Notes: a model not told the origin generated them from the sequence alone. A stretch of 64,000 nt of DNA from Teichococcus oryzae (GCF_008386565.1 NZ_VUKA01000001.1:806001-870000), one strand, 5' to 3'. Shown: positions 1 through 8,762, counted from the stretch's first letter. Translations and numbers: made by a program.

Positions 1-1
1 G

Positions 2-85
2 CGCGACATCTCCCATGGCGTGCACCGGCAGGACGGGCAGTTGCTCATCGTGCTGGATGTCGACCGCATCCTGGCCATCGACTGA
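2..85 (+). CDS. cheW: CheW-like chemotaxis coupling protein, C-terminal fragment
   Basis: Only the last 27 residues and the TGA stop are in the window. The open frame reads in from the left edge and ends with a hydrophobic strand plus ILAID, the usual end of a CheW SH3-like domain (DGQLLIVLDVDRIL). CheW links chemoreceptors to CheA. It sits 12 bp before a CheY-like gene and heads a cheW-cheY-cheB-cheR order, which supports the call. It could also be the CheW-like tail of a CheA, since the N-terminal part is not visible. Confidence 0.7.
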   Translation, partial: RDISHGVHRQDGQLLIVLDVDRILAID

Positions 86-97
86 GGACCCGCCGCC

Positions 98-487
98 ATG
101 AGCGACCCCAACACCGTGCTCTGCGTGGATGACAGCCGCGTCGTGCGCAAGGCGGCGCGCCGCATTCTGGAACGGCACGGCTTTTCCGTGCGGGAGGCGG
201 AGAACGGGCTGGCGGCGCTGGAGGCCTGCCGCGCCGAGATGCCGCGCCTGGTGATGCTGGACTGGAACATGCCGGTGATGGACGGCATGGAGTTCCTGGT
301 CGCCCTGCGCGCCGAATTCGGGCCGCGGGAGCCGCTGGTGATGCTGTGCACCACGGAAAGTGAGTTCGACCGCATCGTGCTCGCCCTGGGCAATGGCGCG
401 AACGAGTACATCATGAAGCCCTTCGACGACGGGATCGTTACCGGCAAGCTTGTGCAGCTTGGCCTGCTTGAGGAAGCGGAGCCTTGA
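98..487 (+). CDS. cheY: CheY-like single-domain response regulator
   Basis: This 129-residue protein is a stand-alone receiver domain, the normal length for CheY. The acidic pair D11/D12, phosphoacceptor D55 (in LVMLDWNMPVMDG), T85/T86 and K107 (in YIMKPF) are all present, so it should be phosphorylatable by CheA and should signal to the flagellar motor or to another output. It has no DNA-binding or enzymatic output domain. The stop codon overlaps the TTG start of the following cheB (TTGA), which implies translational coupling. No cheA is in the window; it may lie upstream. Confidence 0.9.
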   Translation: MSDPNTVLCVDDSRVVRKAARRILERHGFSVREAENGLAALEACRAEMPRLVMLDWNMPVMDGMEFLVALRAEFGPREPLVMLCTTESEFDRIVLALGNGANEYIMKPFDDGIVTGKLVQLGLLEEAEP

Positions 488-1692
488 ACGGGCCGCTTTC
501 CCTTCCGCCGCGCGCGGCGCGGCAGGCTGTCCGGGTCATGCTGTGCGATGACAGCGCGACGGCGCGCTCGGCCTTCGCGCGGCTGCTCGGCAACGATCCC
601 GAGCTGGACATCATCGGCGGTGTCGGCGATGGGCAGCAGGCGCTGGATGCGATCACGGCGCTGCCGCCCGGGCAGCGCCCGCATGTGCTGTTGCTGGACC
701 TCGAAATGCCGGTGATGGATGGCATGACGGCGCTTCCCCGGTTGTTGAGGCTGCAGCCAGGCCTCGCCGTCATTGTCGCGAGCGCGCTGACGCAGCGTGG
801 CGCCGAAGCCGCCATGGCCGCCCTGCGATCGGGGGCATCGGATTACGTTCCGAAGCCCACCGCCAGTGCCGGCGGAATGAACGATCCCGCCTTCAGGGCG
901 GAATTGCTGGCCAAGGTGAAGGGCTGGGCACGGGTTCGGGCCGCGCCACGGGCCGCACCGGCACCGGTGGTCTCGCAGCCCGGCCCATTGCCACGCCCGC
1001 CTGCGTACGCATTCCAGGTCTCTGCCGCGAAGCCGCGTTCCATCGGCATGCCGGCCGGAATTCCGGTCAGGATGCCTGGGGCGCGGCCCAGGCCAAGGCT
1101 GCTCGCGATCGGGGCGTCCACGGGTGGCCTCCAGGCGCTGGCCGCCTTCGTGAAGCGGCTGACGGCGCCGCTGCCGCTGCCAGGCGTGATCGTCCAGCAC
1201 ATGCCGGCCGGCTTCACCGCCATGCTCGCGGATCACCTGTCGCGCCTGGGCGGCCCCCAGGCCGCCGAGGCCCGGGATGGAGAAATGCTGAGGGCGGGGC
1301 GCTTCTACGTCGCGCCCGGGGACCGGCACCTACTGGTGGAGAACGGCCCTGGCGGCATGGTGGCGAGGCTGACATCAGGCCCGCCGGAGAATTTCTGCCG
1401 CCCTGCGGTGGACCCGATGCTGCGCAGCGCCGTCAGGGCCTGCGACGGCCAGGTGCTGGCCGTCATCCTGACCGGGATGGGGCAGGACGGGATGCTGGGC
1501 TGCAAGGCGGTGGCGGCCGCGGGCGGCACGGTGATGGCGCAGGATGAGGCGTCCAGCGTGGTCTGGGGAATGCCCGGCGCCGTCGCCAGGGCGGGGCTGG
1601 CGGAGCATCTGCTGCCACCGGAACAGTTGGCGGAACGGGTTCTGGCGCAATTCGGGGCGGGGACCCCGGGCGCTGCGAGGGGGATGGCATGA
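484..1692 (+). CDS. cheB: Chemotaxis response regulator, protein-glutamate methylesterase CheB
   Basis: CheB removes methyl groups from (and deamidates) chemoreceptor glutamates during adaptation. The 402-residue frame has an N-terminal receiver domain (about 16-135; phosphoacceptor D72 in LLLDLEMPVMDG), a Pro/Ala-rich linker (about 150-205) and a C-terminal methylesterase domain. The catalytic triad is visible as S212 (AIGASTGG), H239 (IVQHMPAGF) and D335 (GMGQDGM). The TTG start overlaps the cheY stop. An ATG at 538 is an alternative that would trim 18 residues before the receiver. It overlaps cheR by 4 bp (ATGA), so Y, B and R are probably translated as one unit. Confidence 0.93.
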   Translation: MNGPLSLPPRAARQAVRVMLCDDSATARSAFARLLGNDPELDIIGGVGDGQQALDAITALPPGQRPHVLLLDLEMPVMDGMTALPRLLRLQPGLAVIVASALTQRGAEAAMAALRSGASDYVPKPTASAGGMNDPAFRAELLAKVKGWARVRAAPRAAPAPVVSQPGPLPRPPAYAFQVSAAKPRSIGMPAGIPVRMPGARPRPRLLAIGASTGGLQALAAFVKRLTAPLPLPGVIVQHMPAGFTAMLADHLSRLGGPQAAEARDGEMLRAGRFYVAPGDRHLLVENGPGGMVARLTSGPPENFCRPAVDPMLRSAVRACDGQVLAVILTGMGQDGMLGCKAVAAAGGTVMAQDEASSVVWGMPGAVARAGLAEHLLPPEQLAERVLAQFGAGTPGAARGMA

Positions 1693-2504
1693 ACGCGGAA
1701 GGTTTCGCCTCGATCGCGGCGCTGGTGAAGGCGCGGTCCGGCATCGTGCTGACGCCCGACAAGGAATACATGCTGGAAACGCGCCTGACGCCGATCCTGA
1801 AGGCGGAGAAGATCGCCGACCTGGATGGCTTGGCCCTGCGGCTGCGTGACCCGCGCGCGGAAAGCCTGGCCCGCGCCGTGACGGAAGCGCTGACCACCAA
1901 TGAAAGCAGCTTTTTCCGGGACGGGAAGCCATTCGACCATTTGCGGCGGATCGTGCCGAAGATGCTGGCCGCCCGCCCTGCTGGCCACAAGCTGCGGGTC
2001 TGGTCCGCCGCCTGCTCCACAGGGCAGGAAGCCTATTCGGTGGCCATGGTGCTTTCCGAGCTGGGTGTCCGGCATGCGGAGATCTTCGGGACCGATCTGT
2101 CGCGGGACGTGGTGGAACGCGCGAGGGAAGGGGTGTTCACCCAGTTCGAGGTGCAGCGCGGCCTGCCGGTCCAGATGATGGTGAAGTATTTCCGGCAGGA
2201 GGCGGCCCGCTGGCGGGCGGTGCCCGAACTGCGCGCCATGACGCGCTTCGAGGAGCGCAACCTGCTTTCGGACCACCGGATGCTCGGGCGTTTCGACATC
2301 GTCTTCTGCCGCAACGTCCTGATCTACTTCGATCCGCCCACCAAGGGACGGGTGCTGAACGCCCTTGCGGCGCAGCTGGCGGGGGATGGCGTGATGTATC
2401 TCGGGGGGGCGGAAACGGTGCTGGGGCTGACCGACAGGCTGGGCGCTCTGCCAGGGGAAAGGGGGGTCTACGCGCCTGCCGCGCTGCGGGCCGGCGCGGC
2501 CTGA
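1689..2504 (+). CDS. cheR: Chemotaxis protein methyltransferase CheR
   Basis: CheR transfers methyl groups from S-adenosylmethionine to chemoreceptor glutamates, opposing CheB. The 271-residue protein shows the family hallmarks: an N-terminal helical domain, NESSFFRD near residues 71-78, the SAM-binding segment WSAACSTGQE at 105-114, and the distal FCRNVLIYFD motif around 200-213. Length is typical and there is no TPR extension. The ATG overlaps the cheB stop. It is the last gene of this operon; a 7-bp-stem hairpin follows at 2549-2565. Confidence 0.94.
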   Translation: MNAEGFASIAALVKARSGIVLTPDKEYMLETRLTPILKAEKIADLDGLALRLRDPRAESLARAVTEALTTNESSFFRDGKPFDHLRRIVPKMLAARPAGHKLRVWSAACSTGQEAYSVAMVLSELGVRHAEIFGTDLSRDVVERAREGVFTQFEVQRGLPVQMMVKYFRQEAARWRAVPELRAMTRFEERNLLSDHRMLGRFDIVFCRNVLIYFDPPTKGRVLNALAAQLAGDGVMYLGGAETVLGLTDRLGALPGERGVYAPAALRAGAA

Positions 2505-2548
2505 TGCACCCTGGCGCCGCCCGGCGAAGCGGCTGTGCCGCATGGAAG

Positions 2549-2565
2549 CGCGGCCGGTGGCCGCG
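2549..2565. terminator. Short hairpin after cheR
   Basis: CGCGGCC and GGCCGCG form a perfect 7-bp stem around a 3-nt loop, 45 bp past the cheR stop. There is no T-run, so Rho-independent termination is uncertain. The rest of the 148-bp gap to the convergent oxidase operon (2505-2652) shows no gene I would support. Confidence 0.35.
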
Positions 2566-2652
2566 GCTCCTGCGGGTGCCGGGCAGCGCGCCGGCGCCGG
2601 GATGGCGGAGGTCCCGCGCGCATGGCGCTCGTGGCGGGGCGCCGCCCGGGCC

Positions 2653-2763
2653 TCAGCCCGTCCCGAGAACCCAGCGGATCGCCAGCGCCGTTGCCGTGAG
2701 GCAGGCGACGCCTGCGGCCCAGAGCAGGACGAACCAGCCCAGGCGCCGCAGGACAGGCGGCAT
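2653..2763 (-). CDS. DUF2474 small membrane protein (bd-oxidase accessory)
   Basis: This 36-residue protein has one transmembrane helix preceded by a basic start and a GWFVLLW motif. That fits DUF2474, a family of tiny proteins found next to CioAB-type cytochrome bd oxidases and comparable in position to CydX. Its ATG overlaps the cydB stop by one base (TGATG), so it is almost certainly co-translated with the oxidase subunits. It probably stabilises the oxidase, which is an inference from family context. The stop codon lies in the loop of a GGGC/GCCC hairpin that may terminate the operon. Confidence 0.8.
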   Translation of the reverse strand: MPPVLRRLGWFVLLWAAGVACLTATALAIRWVLGTG

Positions 2764-3827
2764 CAGTGATAGCCCTCGCCGACGCGGATCTTGCCGCGGA
2801 ACAGCCAGTACACATAGGCCGTGTAGGTCAGGATGATCGGGATCAGCAGCGAGGCCCCGACCAGCAGGAACAATTGCGAGGAAGGCGAGGCCGCTGCCTG
2901 CCAGATATCGATGCCGGGCGGCACGATGTTGGGCCACAGGCTGATGCCAAGGCCGGTATAGGACAGGAAGAACCAGCCAAGCGCATACAGGAAGGGCGCC
3001 CCGTCCCGCCAGCGGAAGGAGCGGCCGGTGGGATCGGCCGGCGCCTCCGCTTCCCGCTTTTCCGTGACGTCGATGGCGCGGAAGAAGCGCCAGGTGAACA
3101 GCGCCACCAGGATCGGAACCGGCGCGGCCGCCGCCATCCAGGGCATGGTGAACCAGCGCGCCGCGAAGGCCGATTGCAGGAACGGCATGATCAGGCTCAC
3201 CACCACGATGCAGCCCAGCGTCGCGACACCGAGCCGCCGCGCCATATGGCGTGCCCTGGCCGCCAACGGCCCTTCCGTGCGCCAGATCAGCCAGCAGGCG
3301 CCGAGCAGCGCATAGCCGACCACCAGCGATGCGCCGGTCAGCAGGGAGAAGGGCGTCAGCCAGTCCCACCAGCCGCCGGCATAGGCGCGGTTCTCGACCC
3401 GGATGCCCTGCACCAGCGCCCCCAGGCAGATGCCCTGGCAGAAGCCCGCGACATAGCTGCCCCAGCAGAAGGCGCGGTCCCACCAGGTCTGCGCGCGATC
3501 GTTATGCGCCTTGAACCGCATCTCGAAGGACACGCCGCGGAAGATCAGCGCCAGCAGCATCAGGATCAGCGGCATGTACAGCGCCGGGAAGATGGTGGCG
3601 TAGGCCAGCGGGAACACGGCGAACAGTCCCGCGCCACCCAGCACCAGCCAGGTTTCGTTGCCGTCCCACATGGGCGCGACGGAGTTCACCATCACGTCCC
3701 GGTCGTCCTTGTGCGGAAACCAGGGGAACAGGATGCCGAGGCCGAGATCGAAGCCGTCCATGCACACATAAAGGAACACGGCGGTCGCGATCAGGATGGC
3801 CCAGATCAGCGGCAGGTAGAATTCCAT
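2763..3827 (-). CDS. cydB: Cytochrome bd-type quinol oxidase subunit II (CioB/CydB)
   Basis: Subunit II of a bd-type quinol oxidase in the inner membrane, which reduces O2 to water using electrons from ubiquinol. The 354-residue protein is polytopic (about 8-9 hydrophobic segments) and opens with the characteristic N-terminus FLYVCMDGFDLGLGILFPW and then MWDGNETWLV. It lies 14 bp downstream of subunit I and overlaps the DUF2474 gene. The trio cydA-cydB-DUF2474 is the usual arrangement for the cyanide-insensitive (CIO) branch. No cydCD assembly transporter is in the window. Confidence 0.93.
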   Translation of the reverse strand: MEFYLPLIWAILIATAVFLYVCMDGFDLGLGILFPWFPHKDDRDVMVNSVAPMWDGNETWLVLGGAGLFAVFPLAYATIFPALYMPLILMLLALIFRGVSFEMRFKAHNDRAQTWWDRAFCWGSYVAGFCQGICLGALVQGIRVENRAYAGGWWDWLTPFSLLTGASLVVGYALLGACWLIWRTEGPLAARARHMARRLGVATLGCIVVVSLIMPFLQSAFAARWFTMPWMAAAAPVPILVALFTWRFFRAIDVTEKREAEAPADPTGRSFRWRDGAPFLYALGWFFLSYTGLGISLWPNIVPPGIDIWQAAASPSSQLFLLVGASLLIPIILTYTAYVYWLFRGKIRVGEGYH

Positions 3828-3841
3828 GCGCTTGCCCTCCT

Positions 3842-5257
3842 TCAGTCGCCATGGCCGGCATGGCGGATGCCGGGCGCGGGGGTGATGCCGCTGGTGCGGA
3901 TCGGCTGGTTTTCCTCCGGCCCGCGTTCGGCGGGGTAGGGGGCATGGCTGAACAGCCGGAACAGGAACCAGATGCCGGCGCCGAAGACGATGAAGTAAAC
4001 GACAATGAAGGCGAGCAGCGAGGTACCCACCGCCGGCGCCGCCAGCGGCGCGACGCTGTCCGCCGTGCGCAGCAGGCCATAGACGGTGTAGGGCTGCCGC
4101 CCCGCCTCGGTTGTGATCCAGCCGGCCGTGACGGCGACCAGCCCGGACGGCCCCATCAGCAATGCGATGCGGTGGAACCAGGCGCTGTCATACAGCCGCC
4201 CGCGCCAGCGCAGCAACAGCGACACGATGCCCACCGCCGCCATGGCCGAGCCCAGCGCCACCATGACGCGGAAGGACCAGAACACCAGGGGCACGTTGGT
4301 CGGCCTTTCCTCCGGCGGGAAGTCCTTCAGGCCCGGCGTTTCGCCATCCAACTCATGCGTCAGGATCAGCGCCGACGCCTTCGGGATTTCCAGCCAGACC
4401 CGGGTTTCCTCCCGCTCCATGTCGGGATGGCCTAGGATGATCAGCGGCGCGCCGCGCTGGGTTTCCCAGTGGCCCTCCATCGCCGCGACCTTCTGCGGCT
4501 GGTGTTCCAGCGTGTTCAGGCCATGCATGTCGCCCAGCAGGATCTGGATCGGCGCCACGATGGCCGCCATCCACATCGCCATGGAGAACATGGTGCGCGT
4601 GCGCTCGTTGCGCCGGTCGTAGAGCAGGTGCCATGCCCCCACCGCGCCGACGATGAAGGCGGTGGTGAGGTAGGCGCCGACCACGGTGTGCGCCAGCCGA
4701 TAGGGGAAGGAGGCATTGAAGATGATCGCCCACCAATCCTCCGGCATGAAGCGGCCCTCGGCGTCGATGCTGTAGCCGCCCGGCGTCTGCATCCAGGAAT
4801 TGGCCGACAGGATCCAGAAGGCGGAGATCAGCGTGCCAATGGCGACCAGGCAGGTGGCGGCGAAATGCAGCCTCGGCCCGACGCGTTGCAGGCCGAACAG
4901 CATGATGCCGAGGAAGCCGGCCTCCAGGAAGAACGCCGTCAGCACCTCGTAGCCCATCACCGGTCCCAGCACGTTGCCGGTGCGGTCGGCGAAGACAGAC
5001 CAGTTGGTGCCGATCTGGTAGGACATCACGACGCCGGACACGACGCCCATGGCGAAGGCGATGGCAAAGACCTTCAGCCAGTATTTGAACAGGTCGAGAT
5101 AGATGTCCCGCTTGGTCCAGAGCCAAAGCCCTTCCAGCACCATGAGGAAGCTGGCGAGGCCGATGGTAAAGGCGGGAAACAGAAAATGGAAGGTGATGGT
5201 GAAGGCGAACTGGAATCGTGCGAGGTCCAGTGCGCTTGGCAGGAATTCCCAGCCCAT
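3842..5257 (-). CDS. cydA: Cytochrome bd-type quinol oxidase subunit I (CioA/CydA)
   Basis: Subunit I carries the haems and the quinol-binding loop. The sequence begins with the family N-terminus (ALDLARFQFAFTITFHFLFP) and contains the Q-loop segment ITTEAGRQPYTVYG. The region between helices 6 and 7 is short, as in CIO-type oxidases. The 471-residue start used here has GGGGAG 7 nt upstream. An in-frame ATG at 5314 would add 19 residues without membrane character and has only a weak ribosome site. The gene is divergent from the SDR at 5403, so the oxidase promoter should lie in 5258-5402. Confidence 0.93.
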   Translation of the reverse strand: MGWEFLPSALDLARFQFAFTITFHFLFPAFTIGLASFLMVLEGLWLWTKRDIYLDLFKYWLKVFAIAFAMGVVSGVVMSYQIGTNWSVFADRTGNVLGPVMGYEVLTAFFLEAGFLGIMLFGLQRVGPRLHFAATCLVAIGTLISAFWILSANSWMQTPGGYSIDAEGRFMPEDWWAIIFNASFPYRLAHTVVGAYLTTAFIVGAVGAWHLLYDRRNERTRTMFSMAMWMAAIVAPIQILLGDMHGLNTLEHQPQKVAAMEGHWETQRGAPLIILGHPDMEREETRVWLEIPKASALILTHELDGETPGLKDFPPEERPTNVPLVFWSFRVMVALGSAMAAVGIVSLLLRWRGRLYDSAWFHRIALLMGPSGLVAVTAGWITTEAGRQPYTVYGLLRTADSVAPLAAPAVGTSLLAFIVVYFIVFGAGIWFLFRLFSHAPYPAERGPEENQPIRTSGITPAPGIRHAGHGD

Positions 5258-5402
5258 GCTGACGCTCCCCGGCGGTGTGGCCGCCAGCGCCTTTCCGGCA
5301 ATGGCGGCCTTCATCTTCTAAAGTGGTTCGCTGCCGCCGGGTATCCATGGCCGGGCGGTTTATTCCATCCTGTGCGCCGAATCAGCGAAAGGAACCCGCG
5401 AC

Positions 5403-6170
5403 ATGATCACCTTGCCCAGCAGCCCGGCCATGCGCCTTGATGGCCGCCGCGCCCTGGTGACCGGCGCCGGAAGGGGCATCGGCCTGGCGGCGGCCGCGGC
5501 GCTGGCGGCGGCGGGCGCGCATGTGACCCTGGCCGCGCGCAGCACCACCGAGATCGAGGAAGCCGCCGTTGCCCTGCGGGCGCGTGGCGACGCGGCCGAG
5601 GCGCTGGCCCTGGATGTGGGCGACATCGGCGCCGTGGCGGCGGCCGTGGCGGAGCGGGAGCCGTTTGACATTCTCGTGAACAATGCCGGCACCAACCGCC
5701 CGGCGCCCTTCGCGGATGTGAGCCCCGAGGATTTCGACGCGGTGATGGGGCTGAACGTCCGGGCCGCCTTCTTCGCGGCCCAGGCCGTGGCGCGGCGGCT
5801 GATGGTGGCGGGCCGCCCCGGCTCGATCATCCAGATGTCATCGCAGATGGGGCATGTGGGCGGGCCGAACCGTTCCGTCTATTGCGCCAGCAAGCACGCC
5901 ATGGAGGGGATGACCAAGGCGATGGCGGTGGAACTCGGCCGGCACAACATCCGGGTGAACACCGTCTGCCCAACCTTCATCGAGACGCCGCTGACCCGGC
6001 CCTTCTTCGAAAAGCCGGAATTCCGCGACTGGGCACTGGGCAAGATCAAGCTGGGCCGCATCGGCGCGGTGGAGGATGTGATGGGTGCCGTGGTGTTCCT
6101 GGCCTCCGACGCCTCGGCGCTGATGACCGGCAGCGCGCTGATGCTGGATGGCGGCTGGACCGCCGACTGA
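5403..6170 (+). CDS. SDR-family NAD(P)-dependent oxidoreductase
   Basis: A classical short-chain dehydrogenase/reductase of 255 residues. The cofactor motif GAGRGIG is at 21-27, NNAG at 93-96, the catalytic Ser around 146, and Tyr160/Lys164 in YCASK. The C-terminal substrate loop (TPLTRPF) and the MLDGGWTAD end resemble sugar/polyol and gluconate 5-dehydrogenase-like SDRs, but the substrate cannot be read from sequence. AAAGGA precedes the ATG. It lies 106 bp upstream of a HisD-like dehydrogenase gene that has its own operators, so it probably belongs to the same catabolic function but may have a separate promoter. Confidence 0.85.
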   Translation: MITLPSSPAMRLDGRRALVTGAGRGIGLAAAAALAAAGAHVTLAARSTTEIEEAAVALRARGDAAEALALDVGDIGAVAAAVAEREPFDILVNNAGTNRPAPFADVSPEDFDAVMGLNVRAAFFAAQAVARRLMVAGRPGSIIQMSSQMGHVGGPNRSVYCASKHAMEGMTKAMAVELGRHNIRVNTVCPTFIETPLTRPFFEKPEFRDWALGKIKLGRIGAVEDVMGAVVFLASDASALMTGSALMLDGGWTAD

Positions 6171-6189
6171 AGCCTCACGCCCATCGTGA

Positions 6190-6205
6190 TTGCATCCGCA
6201 TGCAA
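6190..6205. promoter_or_regulatory. LacI-type operator O1 upstream of hisD-like gene
   Basis: TTGCATCCGCATGCAA is a 16-bp near-perfect palindrome with a central CG, the form expected for a LacI/GalR-family operator. It is the exact reverse complement of a second site 22 bp downstream. Both lie between the SDR stop and the hisD-like start, and a LacI-family gene is in the same operon. Binding by that regulator is inference. Confidence 0.75.
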
Positions 6206-6211
6206 AGCCCC

Positions 6212-6227
6212 TTGCATGCGGATGCAA
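6212..6227. promoter_or_regulatory. LacI-type operator O2 upstream of hisD-like gene
   Basis: TTGCATGCGGATGCAA is the exact reverse complement of O1. The centre-to-centre distance is 22 bp, about two helical turns, so two repressor dimers could bind on the same face of the DNA. It ends 50 bp before the hisD-like ATG. No convincing -10/-35 pair can be fixed next to it. Confidence 0.75.
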
Positions 6228-6276
6228 AGATCTCCACCCTTGGTCCGGAACCAACAGCCGAAGGGAAGGGTGCGCC

Positions 6277-7563
6277 ATGATCCGCTACCTGAAAAAGGGC
6301 GCCGAAGCTGCCGAGACCGCCGAATACGATCGCAAGGTCCGCCAAACGGTGGAAGGCATCCTGGCCGATGTGGAAAGCCGCGGCGACGCCGCCGTGCGCG
6401 AGTTGTCGGAAAATTTCGACAAGTGGTCGCCCGAGAGCTTCCGTCTTTCGAAGGAACAGATCCAGGCGCTGATCGACAGCCTGCCCGCGCAGGTGATCGA
6501 GGACATCAAGTTCGCCCAAGCGCAGATCCGCCGCTTCGCGGAGGCGCAGAAGGCCTGCCTGACGGACCTGGAGATCGAGACGTTGCCCGGCGTCACGCTC
6601 GGCCACAAGAACATCCCGGTGGAAAGCGTCGGTTGCTACATCCCCGGCGGCCGTTACCCGATGGTGGCGTCCGCGCATATGAGCGTGCTGACCGCCAAGG
6701 TGGCCGGCGTGCCGCGTGTCATCGCCTGCACGCCGCCGCTGAATGGCGAGGCCCCGGCGGCCACGGTTGCCGCCATGGCAATGGCCGGCGCCGACGAGAT
6801 CTACCTGCTGGGCGGCATCCAGGCCGTCGCCGCCATGGCGCTGGGCACCGAGACGGTGCAGCCGGTGGACATGCTGGTCGGCCCCGGCAACGCCTTCGTG
6901 GCCGAGGCCAAGCGCCAGCTTTACGGCCGCGTGGGCATCGACCTGTTTGCCGGCCCGACCGAGACCCTGGTGATCGCCGACGACACCGTGGATGCGGAGA
7001 TCTGCGCCGTCGATCTGCTGGGGCAGGCCGAGCATGGCCCGACCTCGCCCGCCGTGCTGCTCACCACCTCGAAGAAGATCGCCGAGGGCATCGAGGCGGA
7101 GATCCAGCGCCAGCTCAAGGTGCTGCCGACCGCCGACATCGCCAGCGTTTCCTGGCGCGACCATGGCCAGGTGATCCTGTGCGACACCGATGAGGAAATG
7201 CTGCAGGTGGCGGACGAGATCGCCTCCGAGCATGTGCAGGTGATGACCAGGAACCCGCGCTGGTTCCGCGACAACATGCGCAACTACGGAGCGCTGTTCC
7301 TGGGACCGGAAACCAATGTGGCCTATGGCGACAAGGTGATCGGCACCAACCACACCCTGCCGACCAAGAAGGCGGCGCGCTACACGGGCGGCCTGTGGGT
7401 CGGCAAGTTCATCAAGACCTGCACTTGGCAGGAGGTGAAGCCGGAGGCTTCCGCGATGGTGGGCGAGTATTGCTCGCGCCTCTGCGCCATCGAGAACTTC
7501 GCCGGCCACAAGGAGCAGGCCGATATCCGCGTGCGGCGCTACGGTGGCAAGAACGCCGCCTGA
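6277..7563 (+). CDS. HisD-family (histidinol dehydrogenase-like) NAD-dependent alcohol dehydrogenase
   Basis: A 428-residue HisD-superfamily enzyme. The zinc and catalytic residues align by eye: Q250/H253 (GQAEHG), E318/H319 (ASEHV), D352 (YGDK) and H411 (AGHKEQAD). True HisD oxidises L-histidinol to histidine. Paralogues such as HpsN oxidise the primary alcohol of sulfopropanediol to the acid. Here no other his gene is near; two LacI-type operators lie upstream and a LacI gene directly downstream. A catabolic alcohol-to-carboxylate dehydrogenase is therefore more likely than histidine biosynthesis. The chosen ATG has AAGGGAAGGG about 6 nt upstream; an in-frame ATG at 6190 lies inside operator O1 and is unlikely. 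Confidence 0.85.
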   Translation: MIRYLKKGAEAAETAEYDRKVRQTVEGILADVESRGDAAVRELSENFDKWSPESFRLSKEQIQALIDSLPAQVIEDIKFAQAQIRRFAEAQKACLTDLEIETLPGVTLGHKNIPVESVGCYIPGGRYPMVASAHMSVLTAKVAGVPRVIACTPPLNGEAPAATVAAMAMAGADEIYLLGGIQAVAAMALGTETVQPVDMLVGPGNAFVAEAKRQLYGRVGIDLFAGPTETLVIADDTVDAEICAVDLLGQAEHGPTSPAVLLTTSKKIAEGIEAEIQRQLKVLPTADIASVSWRDHGQVILCDTDEEMLQVADEIASEHVQVMTRNPRWFRDNMRNYGALFLGPETNVAYGDKVIGTNHTLPTKKAARYTGGLWVGKFIKTCTWQEVKPEASAMVGEYCSRLCAIENFAGHKEQADIRVRRYGGKNAA

Positions 7564-7579
7564 GCGCGGGGCGCCGCGC

Positions 7580-8596
7580 ATGCCAGGCCCCGCCATCACG
7601 GCGCGGGACTTGGCCCGGCATCTCGGCGTCTCGCAATCCATGGTGTCCCGGGCCTTCAGCCCGGGCGCCTCGGTGGCGCCGGAGATGCGCGCGCGCATCC
7701 TCCAGTCCGCCGCGGAGATGGGCTACCGCCCCAACATCATCGCCGCCGCGCTTTCCCGCCGCCGCAGCAGCATCGTCGGCATCGTGATGGGGGAGCTTTC
7801 CAATCCCTTTTACCCGGCCGTGCTGGAGCAGCTCACGGGCGCCCTGGGCGCGGCCGGCTTCCAGCCCCTGCTGTTCACCGTGCCGCCAGGGCAGGAGGCC
7901 GATGCCGCCCTGCCGATGCTGCGCCAATACCATGTGGACGCGGTGGTGGTGACGGCCGCCAGCCTTTCCGCCGCCGGCGCCGCGGACTGGCTGGGGGATG
8001 GCCGTTCCGCCGTGCTGTTCAACCGCACCGCTGCGGGAGAGGCGGAACCCCAAGCAATCGCCGGCACGCCCCTGCCGGACAGCGTGGCCTGCGACAATGT
8101 CGCGGGTGGCCATGCCGCCGCCGAGGCCTTGCTGGCGCGCGGGCGGCGGCGCCTCGCCTTTGTCGCCGGGCGGCCGGACACCTCCACCAGCCGGGAGCGC
8201 GAGCGCGGCTTCCGCGAGGCCTTGCAGGCGCGCGGCCTGCCGCCGCCGCTCCGCGCCGATGCGGGGGATTTCAGTTACGAGGCCGGGCACCGCGTCGCCC
8301 TGGACCTGCGCGAGGCCGACGGCATCTTTTTCGCCAACGACATCCTGGCCCTCGGCGGGCTGGACGCGCTGCGCCACGAGATGGGGCGGCGGGTGCCGGA
8401 GGATGTCTCCGTCCTCGGCTTCGACGACATCCCGATGGCCGCCTGGCCCGCCTACCGCCTTTCCACCCTGCGCCAGCCCGTGCCCGCCATGGTGGCCCGC
8501 ACCGTGGACCTGCTGCGCGCCCGCCTAGCCGGTGAGACGGATGGCCCCCGCGCGGAGCGCCTGCCGGCGGAACTGGTGGAACGCGCGTCCCTTTGA
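7580..8596 (+). CDS. LacI/GalR-family transcriptional regulator (local regulator 1)
   Basis: A 338-residue repressor-type protein. The N-terminal helix-turn-helix (ITARDLARHLGVSQSMVSRAF) and hinge are followed by a periplasmic-binding-protein-like sensor domain ending in the typical GFDDIPMAAW...STLRQP segment. It begins 16 bp after the hisD-like stop, so it is co-transcribed and probably autoregulates through the paired operators at 6190-6227. The sensor domain is clearly related to the second LacI protein at 11227-12270, suggesting paralogues that sense related ligands. A GTG/ATG extension to 7544 is possible but would precede the HTH needlessly. Confidence 0.9.
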   Translation: MPGPAITARDLARHLGVSQSMVSRAFSPGASVAPEMRARILQSAAEMGYRPNIIAAALSRRRSSIVGIVMGELSNPFYPAVLEQLTGALGAAGFQPLLFTVPPGQEADAALPMLRQYHVDAVVVTAASLSAAGAADWLGDGRSAVLFNRTAAGEAEPQAIAGTPLPDSVACDNVAGGHAAAEALLARGRRRLAFVAGRPDTSTSRERERGFREALQARGLPPPLRADAGDFSYEAGHRVALDLREADGIFFANDILALGGLDALRHEMGRRVPEDVSVLGFDDIPMAAWPAYRLSTLRQPVPAMVARTVDLLRARLAGETDGPRAERLPAELVERASL

Positions 8597-8600
8597 AGTG

Positions 8601-8628
8601 CTGGAGGGAGAAGGAATTCTCCCTCCAG
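8601..8628 (+). terminator. Rho-independent terminator after lacI-type gene 1
   Basis: A perfect 12-bp stem (CTGGAGGGAGAA / TTCTCCCTCCAG) encloses a GGAA loop 5 bp past the stop codon. A T-rich stretch (TCTTCTTTTTG) lies about 10 bp further on. It ends the hisD-like/lacI operon on the plus strand. Confidence 0.8.
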
Positions 8629-8737
8629 ACCTCCCTCATCTTCTTTTTGTCAGTTGGGGTTCGGGGGGGAACTGAGACGGGATCTCCACCGTGGCGAAGC
8701 CAGAATTTCTATAGGCAGCACGGGCTGAACCCGCAGT

Positions 8738-8762
8738 CGCCGGAGGGCCAAGCCCTCCGGCG
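8738..8762. repeat. Perfect hairpin in the convergent spacer
   Basis: CGCCGGAGGGC and GCCCTCCGGCG form a perfect 11-bp stem around CAA. There is no flanking T-run on either strand. It lies between the two terminator groups of the 272-bp convergent spacer 8597-8868, which holds no supported gene. Confidence 0.5.

Noticed and set aside
6277-7563. Histidine biosynthesis hisD
   Set aside because: No other his gene is near; LacI operators, a LacI gene, an SDR and a permease surround it. The sequence could still be the housekeeping enzyme, but context argues for a catabolic paralogue.
6175-7698. Long antisense open frame (about 500 codons) opposite the hisD-like gene
   Set aside because: Typical of GC-rich codon bias. 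It has no recognisable domain, is low-complexity (Gly/His/Arg-rich), and the plus-strand protein has clear catalytic motifs. Similar long antisense frames opposite cydAB, gntP, ppk1, RND and others were discarded for the same reason.
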